From: Herbaspirillum sp. DW155
GTDB taxonomy: Bacteria > Pseudomonadota > Gammaproteobacteria > Burkholderiales > Burkholderiaceae_D
Length of the DNA stretch: 64,000 nt
Reading direction: 5' to 3'
Assembly (NCBI RefSeq): GCF_037076565.1
Contig: NZ_AP029028.1
Span: forward strand, 2,666,001-2,730,000
The position numbers were made by a program, and so were the translations under genes. The notes below the pieces were generated by a model that did not search any database, had not been told where the DNA came from, and was given only the letters and a program-made list of their open reading frames with translations. Positions 51,493-57,813 of the stretch are shown here, piece after piece. Position 1 is the first letter of the stretch. The number at the start of each line of letters is the position of its first letter.

Positions 51493-52296
51493 TCAGAAGC
51501 CGGCCATCATGCGTGCCCGCAAGCTGCTCAGCGCCTGCTCGCACTTGGTCGGTCCAAAATTGCGGATCAGTGCCTTGAGCATGGTCAGTGGTGTCAGCGG
51601 CGCATCGAAATTGCCCTTGGACTTTGCGCCGATCAGGAAACGCAGCTCGCGCGTGCTGGGTCCGCTGGCGGAGATACCGTCCTCGCCGGCCATCGCTTCG
51701 AGCGAACTGACCATCTCATCGCTCTGCTGCAAGGCGCGTCTGAGCTCATGGGGATGGCGCTCGGTGAGATTGTTCATCATCGCCGTGAGTGCCTTCTTGA
51801 TCGCCCGGTCTTTGCCGCCACCCTGCGGATTCTGTTCAATCTGTTCCAAGGCCTCGTAGAACACGTGGTAGCGCTGCAGCGGATCGAAATGCCTGGCCAG
51901 CATGGCCTCCACCTCCGCCTGGCGCTCGCGGTCCGCCCCGTTGCGCAGCAGATCCAGGGTCTGTTCGATTGGCGCGAACAGTTCTTCCTCGTCCTCGTCG
52001 CGGTGTTCCTTCTCGCCCACTCTGAGTTTGGACTTGCGTGCGGGCGTGGACAGCTTTTGCTGGGTCTGTGCGCGCACCGGTGCGCGCAGGCGCTGCCGCA
52101 GGCTCTTGCGGCTGAACGCCAGTCCCTCCTGAACCCCGGCCAGAACTTCCAGCGCATCGAGCGGACTGAGCTCGGTCGTTGTATTGGCATTGCCCAAGGG
52201 ATCCATGCCGGGACGATGGCCGTGACGCAGATGCGGCCTGGGCAGGGTGGTGTCCGGGCTGAGGTTGTCGAGGCTGTCGAAGGGGGTGATTTTCAT
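51493..52296 (-). CDS. hrpJ: HrpJ/YopN-like T3SS gatekeeper (SctW), short form
   Basis: 267 residues from the ATG at 52296 (another at 52302). Disordered N-terminus, then the HrpJ/YopN/InvE domain ('LDALEVLAGVQEGLAFSRKS', 'RYHVFYEALEQIE', 'IKKALTAMMNNLTERHPHEL', 'LIGAKSKGNFDAPLTPLTML'). Full HrpJ proteins are about 370 residues with a TyeA-like C-terminus; this one stops early ('LRARMMAGF') and a TyeA-like gene follows. It controls the order of secretion and is itself secreted in related systems. Divergent from the HrpL gene with two hrp boxes between them. Confidence 0.8.
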   Translation of the reverse strand: MKITPFDSLDNLSPDTTLPRPHLRHGHRPGMDPLGNANTTTELSPLDALEVLAGVQEGLAFSRKSLRQRLRAPVRAQTQQKLSTPARKSKLRVGEKEHRDEDEEELFAPIEQTLDLLRNGADRERQAEVEAMLARHFDPLQRYHVFYEALEQIEQNPQGGGKDRAIKKALTAMMNNLTERHPHELRRALQQSDEMVSSLEAMAGEDGISASGPSTRELRFLIGAKSKGNFDAPLTPLTMLKALIRNFGPTKCEQALSSLRARMMAGF

Positions 52297-52307
52297 GTTC
52301 ATGGCCC

Positions 52308-52336
52308 TGAGTGGTTCGGCCCGCGTCCATGGTTCC
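52308..52336 (-). promoter_or_regulatory. hrp box, proximal copy at hrpJ
   Basis: Minus strand: GGAACC (52336-52331), 16-base spacer, CCACTCA (52314-52308), a perfect consensus. The -10 end is only 6-12 bases from the candidate hrpJ start codons, so a transcript from here would be nearly leaderless unless hrpJ starts further in. Confidence 0.7.
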
Positions 52337-52376
52337 TTCCCCTCACTGCGGCCCCGGTGACGGGCGCGCAATCTTG

Positions 52377-52405
52377 TCGGTGGCTACCCTAACATCTCCG
52401 GTTCC
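52377..52405 (-). promoter_or_regulatory. hrp box, distal copy at hrpJ
   Basis: Minus strand: GGAACC (52405-52400), 16-base spacer, CCACCGA (52383-52377), a perfect consensus, 81 bases before the ATG at 52296. Its distance to the gene is normal, so it is the likelier main promoter of the long hrpJ-to-hrcU operon. Confidence 0.85.
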
Positions 52406-52585
52406 GGAAATTTCTCATCAATGATGAAGAGCTTCCTCAACATTTTTCAAAGTCTCATGAATGTTCACCGTTTTGATGAAACTTGATCTGTCGCTGCTAT
52501 CTTCCGCTCCAACCAGCAAGGTTCGCCCGCCAACGCGGCGTAACCCTGCCCCCCACCCACCCCTCGATTTTCCAAGGAGGACCAA

Positions 52586-53194
52586 ATGAATCAAGCATTG
52601 GAAGAACAACTGCACGACAGCGCAGAGCAACATGACGAGTACGCCCAGGAACAAGCGGCGGCTCAAATCGTCCCCATCGATGTCGTTCAACTCTATACCG
52701 AACACAGAACTCACTTGTTGCGCTTCATCCAGCGCTATGTCGGCAGCCATGAAGATGCCGAAGACGTAGTACAAAACACGTTCATCGAAGCCAGCAAATG
52801 CGCGCATCGTTTTTCCGGGCTCTCCAAGCCCTCGACCTGGCTGTTCGGCATTGCCCTCAACCTGGCACGCAACCAGGTCCGTCGCAACATCGCCGACCGC
52901 TGCGATGCCGTCGATGAGAATTTCATGGAACAGATTGTCGATACGCACGCGGATCCGGCCGTGCTTTATGAAATGCGCCAGATGGCCGAGAAGGTCGAAA
53001 ACCTGCTCAACGAATTGCCCGTCAAGATCCGCGCCACTTTCGAAGCCGTGCTCGATGGCGATGCGACCTACGAGGAAGCCGCCGAGCATCTGCACATTCC
53101 GATTGGTACAGTGCGCTCACGGGTCTCGCGCGTACGCGCCACCGTGCGCAGCAAATATGGCAGCGCGCCGCTGAGCCACAGTCTGTACGCCTGA
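52586..53194 (+). CDS. hrpL: ECF sigma factor, HrpL-like
   Basis: 202 residues. Sigma region 2 at about 40-105 ('LLRFIQRYVGSHEDAEDVVQ', 'KPSTWLFGIALNLARNQVRR') and region 4 at about 140-190 ('LNELPVKIRATFEAVLDGD', 'YEEAAEHLHIPIGTVRSRVS'). P. syringae HrpL is 184 residues and is likewise encoded divergently from hrpJ. An acidic N-terminal extension of about 30 residues is present. A strong AAGGAGG site precedes the ATG. Perfect hrp boxes in the window support the assignment. No anti-sigma gene and no hrpR/hrpS are present; a sigma-54 type -24/-12 promoter was looked for upstream and not found. Confidence 0.85.
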   Translation: MNQALEEQLHDSAEQHDEYAQEQAAAQIVPIDVVQLYTEHRTHLLRFIQRYVGSHEDAEDVVQNTFIEASKCAHRFSGLSKPSTWLFGIALNLARNQVRRNIADRCDAVDENFMEQIVDTHADPAVLYEMRQMAEKVENLLNELPVKIRATFEAVLDGDATYEEAAEHLHIPIGTVRSRVSRVRATVRSKYGSAPLSHSLYA

Positions 53195-53206
53195 TGCGAG
53201 ACATGG

Positions 53207-53232
53207 GCCTGCCCTGTTCGTTCGGGGCAGGC
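53207..53232 (+). terminator. Hairpin after hrpL
   Basis: GCCTGCCC (53207-53214) pairs with GGGCAGGC (53225-53232) around a 10-base loop, 12 bases after the hrpL stop and between convergent genes. No T-tract follows. Probable terminator. Confidence 0.5.
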
Positions 53233-53288
53233 GCGCCTGAGCGTAGCTGCGTTACAGGACGTCGTTAAGGAAACAGCGGAAACATGCC

Positions 53289-53789
53289 CTAGCCGCCCGA
53301 GGCGGCACCGGCATTGATCGCCAGATGGTAGTCGCGGGCAATGTCGGCGGTGAGGAGGATGGCATCCATGATGCTGCGTTCGTCGGCCAATGCGTCCACG
53401 GCGATGCGCTGCACGACGATATAGCAGCCCTGATCGGCATGCCAGAGGAAATCGGTCTGCGGTGGCAGGGGCGGTGCGCCCGGCGGAGAAAACATGCGCG
53501 GCAGGTAATGCGGCTGCTCGCAACGGGGCAGCAAGGCCGTGATGGCAAGGTGGTGATCCGAGGTGTCGGGATCGATCAGGGTCCGCGTGAAAATCTCGCC
53601 CAGCTGCAACTCCAGCACCGCCACGCTCGCATCAGGTTGGCCGGTCAAGCCGATGAGCTCGCGCAGCAGGCGGTTGACCCGTTCAATGTGGGTCTCGCCG
53701 GACGGACCAGACTTCTCTTCTTCACTATCCAATGGTGGCGTCTCGCTATCGTTGCAAACGGGAATGGCCAACGGTCCTCCCCGGGCCAT
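53289..53789 (-). CDS. Probable T3SS chaperone (CesT-like)
   Basis: 166 residues. After a polar N-terminus come a first helix ('ERVNRLLRELIGLTG'), strands ('DASVAVLELQLGEIFTRTLID', 'HLAITALLP'), a Pro-rich loop, strand 'GCYIVVQRIAVDAL' and a C-terminal helix ('MDAILLTADIARDYHLAINA'), the CesT arrangement. It lies just downstream of the two methyltransferase genes on the same strand, so one of them may be its client. The first start has no clear ribosome-binding site, so the N-terminus is uncertain. Confidence 0.6.
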   Translation of the reverse strand: MARGGPLAIPVCNDSETPPLDSEEEKSGPSGETHIERVNRLLRELIGLTGQPDASVAVLELQLGEIFTRTLIDPDTSDHHLAITALLPRCEQPHYLPRMFSPPGAPPLPPQTDFLWHADQGCYIVVQRIAVDALADERSIMDAILLTADIARDYHLAINAGAASGG

Positions 53790-53930
53790 GACTGGCCAGG
53801 CGCAGGGCGCCCGCCCAATGCAGCCGTTATTCTAACCGCGAAACGCCGTGGGCCGGCGCGGCTTCTCAACGCCCCGCAATGATGACGCCAGGCAATATCC
53901 GGGCGCACCAGCGCGCCCTGGTCGCACGCA

Positions 53931-55226
53931 TCAGCGTTTGTGCAAGATGCGCCCTGCCGACGCATCCCGCATGATGATCGCATCGCTCCGGGCAGCAGTG
54001 AGGCGCGGCACCGGTGCGACCGGCAGCTCACCGGCACCGAGAAAATGAACGTCGGCCTGGCCCGAGGCTGTCAGCAATGCGGCCATCTGGCCAATGTCTT
54101 CCAGCCGCAGCGGGAACAGGGCTGGAATCTCGGCCAGCTCCACCAGACTGTGTGGTCGCCGTACCAGCGCATTGAGCACCGGCTCATAGAAACGAGGATC
54201 GGCCTTGACCATGCCGATGGACAAATCCATATCCAGCGTGAGGCTGTCCGGCAGGCTGGCCAGCGACAGGCCGAGTTGACGCAGCCAATGCTCGCGCCGC
54301 GAAGAAGTCATGCGCCGCACCCCGCGCAGGTAGATGTCCGAGCGCCAACTGGTGTTGCACAGGTAGTCCTTGACCGTTTCGCGCAGGATGGGATCGTCCA
54401 CCGTCGCCAGCAGCTGTTGCTGCTCTAGCGTCAGGTAGAGCCGTGGAAAGGCCTGCGCCAGGTCTGCCGGGCCCACGTAATCCATCTTGGCCCCGGCCAT
54501 CACCCTTGCGACGTCGGCATGATAGAACGCCGTCCACCCCTCGCTCAGGCATGCTTGGGCCAGATAGCCGCCCTCTTCGTGGCGCAGCGAATCGAGCCGG
54601 TACTGCAGATTGGGATTGCCATCGAAAAAGCTTGCCCCCGCTGCCTGCAGTTGCTGCACCATCTCGCGTGCCGCTGACATCTGTTTGTGCGTGGCAGGAC
54701 CATCGCTGCAGGCCCGTTCACGGATGAGGCGCTGCAGCGGCAAGGAGGGGCTCCATCCCGGCATGGCGTCATAGTTCAGACAGACGATGCCGCCCGGCTT
54801 GAGACAGCGGGAGATCAGGTCGACGATACACTGGCGCTGGCCGGCACCGGCCCGGCTGTAGAGGCCGCGCAGGGCGATGAAATCCATCGGCGGCAATTCG
54901 GTCAGCCTGGCAGCTATCTCAGCGACGCTGCATTCCAGTACGCGGAGCTTGTCCGGTTCAGCGACCTGTGTTGGTTCCCGCGCGCACTGCATCTGGGCGG
55001 GTCTGCAATCAATTGCGTAGAAGCGCCCCTGGGGATTGGCTGCCGCCAGCGCGCTGGCGGCCAGGTCCGGTCCCCACCCCAGCTCCAGATAATTGAACGG
55101 GCGATCCAGCGCTACCGGTTCCACACCATGGAGGACGCAGGAAAAACTCAAATGCACCGGGCTTGCCTCCCGGTGGAAACCGCTCGGATCACCGATGCCG
55201 GCAACATACGCTTGCTTGCACTCCAT
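53931..55226 (-). CDS. SAM-dependent methyltransferase with regulatory domain, paralogue 1
   Basis: 431 residues from the ATG at 55226 (AGAGGA upstream). Rossmann methyltransferase at about 1-210: motif I is 'YLELGWGPDLAAS', so the third Gly of E-x-G-x-G-x-G is missing, followed by 'FYAIDCRP' and 'MDFIALRGLYS'. A central to C-terminal part (about 210-430) resembles the methyltransferase regulatory domain (PF10119) seen with protein-lysine methyltransferases of intracellular bacteria. It is clearly related to the proteins at 55243-56820 and 63064-64000. The weakened motif I raises the possibility of reduced SAM binding. No signal peptide; candidate effector by location. Confidence 0.75.
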   Translation of the reverse strand: MECKQAYVAGIGDPSGFHREASPVHLSFSCVLHGVEPVALDRPFNYLELGWGPDLAASALAAANPQGRFYAIDCRPAQMQCAREPTQVAEPDKLRVLECSVAEIAARLTELPPMDFIALRGLYSRAGAGQRQCIVDLISRCLKPGGIVCLNYDAMPGWSPSLPLQRLIRERACSDGPATHKQMSAAREMVQQLQAAGASFFDGNPNLQYRLDSLRHEEGGYLAQACLSEGWTAFYHADVARVMAGAKMDYVGPADLAQAFPRLYLTLEQQQLLATVDDPILRETVKDYLCNTSWRSDIYLRGVRRMTSSRREHWLRQLGLSLASLPDSLTLDMDLSIGMVKADPRFYEPVLNALVRRPHSLVELAEIPALFPLRLEDIGQMAALLTASGQADVHFLGAGELPVAPVPRLTAARSDAIIMRDASAGRILHKR

Positions 55227-55242
55227 AGTTCCTCTTTGTCGA

Positions 55243-56820
55243 TCAATGCGCGCCGGCCTGTGCCGCATCCGGCAACATCAGCAAGTGCTTCCAGAACGGG
55301 CGGCGGCGGGTCAGGATGGCCTTGACGGTTTCTTGTACCTCACGCCATTTTTCTTCCGCGCTCACCAGTTCGCGCTCCTCCAGAAGAATTGGCACATGCT
55401 GCGACTCGACCCGGCGCAGCACCCGGCTGGCCAGGTCCGTGGAACTCATGGTGGCGGTGTGCGGATCGGCCAGCGAGTCGTAGACCAGCCGCTGGAACAG
55501 TGGCGTGGCCACGCCACTGCCCAGCAAGGGCGACGCGAATACGCGATATCCGCTATCCAGCTGGGCGATCGCCTGATTCAGGCGCAGCGCCGGTCGGCGG
55601 TCCTGCCCGGTGGATTGGAGGAAATAAGGCGCGGCCTGTCCAGTGTCGACCAGCAAGGCCGCCAGACGCGCAATATCGGTCAGGCTCCGGTCTTGCAGAC
55701 ACCGCAGCTGGCGCAATTGCGCCAGACTTTTGGGCCCCGGCGCCAGCGCGTCCAGCATGGCACCGTAGATCTCGGCATCGATCTGGTGGGCATGGAGGGG
55801 GAAACTCATCTTCAGGCTCACCGTCTCCCGTAGCACCGTCAGTGCCAGGCCGATGCGGTCGAACCATTGCTCCTGTTGCAGGTCGCTCAGAGGACGCTTG
55901 CCACGCACGTAGATATCCTTGCGAAAGCAAGTGTTCTTGACATAATCCCTTACCGTTTCACGGAGCGCGGAGTCTTCGATCTGCTGCAGCAGGTCGCGTT
56001 GCTGTGCATTCATGTACAACGCGGGGAATGCCCACGACAGGTCGGCCGACCCCACATACTCCAGCTTGGCCTGGGCCGCAGCGCGAGCCACATCGATGTG
56101 ATAGAGCGGCTGCCAGCCCTGGCTCAGGTATTCGTGAACCAGGTCGGGCGCACCGCCGGCATCCTGCTCCAGGGCGAGCCGCAGATGGGCCTGCAGATTG
56201 GCGCTGGTGGTCCTGGTGAAATAGCCGCCCTGGATTTCCGTCAGAGCCCGCACGAGACTGCGCGCCTTGTCGATTTTTGCCTGCATGCTGCCCGGAGAGC
56301 GGCCCGCATGTTCCAGCAGAAGGCGCTGCAGTGGCAAGCTCGGTGCCCAGCCGGGCATGGCGTTGTAGCTCAGATAGACCACCCCGCCCGGCTTCAGGTA
56401 GCGCTCGACCAGGCGCATGATGCAATGGCGGTTTTCAGCACTGACCCAGCTGTAGACGCCATGCATCGTGATGAAATCCAGCGGCGGCAGCGCCGTCAGC
56501 CTCTCGGCCAGATCAGCGAAGCTGGCTTCCAGAAAGCGGATGTTCTGCAGTCCTGCCGCCTCGGCCAGTTGCCGGCTGCCCGCGATGTGCGCCGGATTGA
56601 AATCGACGGCATAGAAATCTGCCTGAGGATTGGCCGCCGCCAGAATATTGGCGGTCAGGCCCTGGCCCGATCCCAGTTCCAGATAGCGGAAGTGCCGCTC
56701 CGGAGAAGGTGGTTCGCAGCCATTGAGCAGACACGCGAAACTCAACTGGGCGGGACTCTGCTCGGGAAAGAACGTGGCCACATGGTCTATATCGGCAACA
56801 TAGCCTTCATGCCATTGCAT
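55243..56820 (-). CDS. SAM-dependent methyltransferase with regulatory domain, paralogue 2
   Basis: 525 residues from the ATG at 56820 (GAGGGA upstream). Intact motif I 'YLELGSGQGLTANIL' near 47-60, then 'FYAVDFNPAHIAGS', 'MDFITMHGVYSW'-like block and 'KPGGVVYLSYNAMPGW'. A regulatory-domain-like region follows at about 220-420, and the C-terminal about 100 residues ('LDSGYRVFASPLLGSGVATP' onward) are shared with the protein at 63064. The regulatory-domain family (PF10119) includes rickettsial lysine methyltransferases. It lies 16 bases upstream of paralogue 1, in the same transcript. Cytosolic by sequence; whether it is injected is inferred from its neighbours only. Confidence 0.8.
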   Translation of the reverse strand: MQWHEGYVADIDHVATFFPEQSPAQLSFACLLNGCEPPSPERHFRYLELGSGQGLTANILAAANPQADFYAVDFNPAHIAGSRQLAEAAGLQNIRFLEASFADLAERLTALPPLDFITMHGVYSWVSAENRHCIMRLVERYLKPGGVVYLSYNAMPGWAPSLPLQRLLLEHAGRSPGSMQAKIDKARSLVRALTEIQGGYFTRTTSANLQAHLRLALEQDAGGAPDLVHEYLSQGWQPLYHIDVARAAAQAKLEYVGSADLSWAFPALYMNAQQRDLLQQIEDSALRETVRDYVKNTCFRKDIYVRGKRPLSDLQQEQWFDRIGLALTVLRETVSLKMSFPLHAHQIDAEIYGAMLDALAPGPKSLAQLRQLRCLQDRSLTDIARLAALLVDTGQAAPYFLQSTGQDRRPALRLNQAIAQLDSGYRVFASPLLGSGVATPLFQRLVYDSLADPHTATMSSTDLASRVLRRVESQHVPILLEERELVSAEEKWREVQETVKAILTRRRPFWKHLLMLPDAAQAGAH

Positions 56821-56907
56821 TTGAATCCCTCGTGATGAATTGAGATGACGACGGCCGCTTGCTGCGTACCGACCCACAGCTGCGCCAGGACCGCGCCCGG
56901 AGGCGTT

Positions 56908-57075
56908 TCATTTGCGTGGCAGACGGCGAATGCGATGCCAGGGGAAATGCTCGTCCAGGCGTAGTTCTTCGCCATCGCCGAAGTGCTCCAGGGAGGGCGT
57001 CCTGCGGCGCTTGCGGTTTTTTTGCGGCCCGTTCTCGCGCTCCATGGCGTCGATGCCAGACAGATACCTTTTCAT
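56908..57075 (-). CDS. Small basic peptide, unrecognised
   Basis: 55 residues from the ATG at 57075, which has GGAG upstream. Very basic centre ('NRKRRRTPSLEHF') and C-terminus ('HRIRRLPRK'). The basic run could serve as a nuclear-localisation-like or nucleic-acid-binding segment, but nothing else can be said. It lies between the methyltransferase pair and the gene at 57146, same strand. Confidence 0.45.
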   Translation of the reverse strand: MKRYLSGIDAMERENGPQKNRKRRRTPSLEHFGDGEELRLDEHFPWHRIRRLPRK

Positions 57076-57145
57076 GCTGAACTCCAACCGGGATGTATGC
57101 AGATTGATTTCTGAAACGATCTTGCCGCTACAGCTGCGGCGGACC

Positions 57146-57730
57146 TCAGGCCTGTGCCGGGTGAGCGACGGGCCGCCATGCTGCCTCCAACAGCACACCG
57201 TGCATCCGGATGAACTGGGCGCGTTCGCGCATGGCCTGGCCGACTCCGCTCGCCCGTTTCATCGCAGCCCTGTTCAGCGGCGCTGAGGCAGCGGCCGCCG
57301 GGCCGTCTTTGGACCTGCCTGCCCTGCCCTCGCCGATGCGCCGCATGTAAGGCTTGTCCACGCGCATGCCGCGCGCCAGTTCGTCGCCTTGCGGAATCGC
57401 ATCCAGTGACTTGCTGGCTTGCGTATCCATGCGCTGCCAGTGCGCGATGTCGCCCTGGACGATTTCTGACGAATCACCGTAGCGGCGTTTGTTGCTGACC
57501 CGGTTGCGCGGTGTACCGGGTGCCCGCTCCAGAAAAGCGCGGGTGCCACGCCGGGGATGATCGATCGCCTTGGCCGGTGCGCTCGGCGGCGCGGCCGCGA
57601 CGCTTGCGGCGGGTAGCGGGGCCGAGTCCTGTGCGGACTGAGTTTCCTGCATGTCGATGTAGTCACGCAGGAACAAGGCGTAGTCGATTGCACGGGATGG
57701 CCCGTGGGTATTGATACGAGCAATTGACAT
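57146..57730 (-). CDS. Unrecognised basic protein, T3SS island
   Basis: 194 residues. The N-terminal region contains a Pro/Ala/Ser-rich low-complexity stretch (about 30-60), then basic regions ('RNRVSNKRRYG', 'RRIGEGRAGRSKDG'), and a helical C-terminus ('AMKRASGVGQAMRERAQF'). It has no signal peptide or membrane segment. Such composition is common in T3-secreted proteins. It lies 83 bases downstream of the repeat-protein gene, with a hairpin between them. Confidence 0.55.
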   Translation of the reverse strand: MSIARINTHGPSRAIDYALFLRDYIDMQETQSAQDSAPLPAASVAAAPPSAPAKAIDHPRRGTRAFLERAPGTPRNRVSNKRRYGDSSEIVQGDIAHWQRMDTQASKSLDAIPQGDELARGMRVDKPYMRRIGEGRAGRSKDGPAAAASAPLNRAAMKRASGVGQAMRERAQFIRMHGVLLEAAWRPVAHPAQA

Positions 57731-57763
57731 GATGCTTCCTATCGGTTTACTGAACGCTCAGAG

Positions 57764-57796
57764 GGTGCCAGGCCGTATGTCATCCGGCCCGGCACC
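57764..57796 (-). terminator. Imperfect hairpin after the repeat-protein gene
   Basis: GGTGCCAGGCCG (57764-57775) pairs with CGGCCCGGCACC (57785-57796) with one mismatch and a 9-base loop, 18 bases past the stop of the 972-residue gene (minus strand). No T-tract. It may act as a terminator or attenuator before the gene at 57146-57730. Confidence 0.4.
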
Positions 57797-57813
57797 GTCC
57801 TTTACTTATTTAC

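Noticed and set aside
52406..52585. Sigma-54 promoter for hrpL, as in P. syringae
   Set aside because: No acceptable TGGCAC-N5-TTGC match was found in this stretch.
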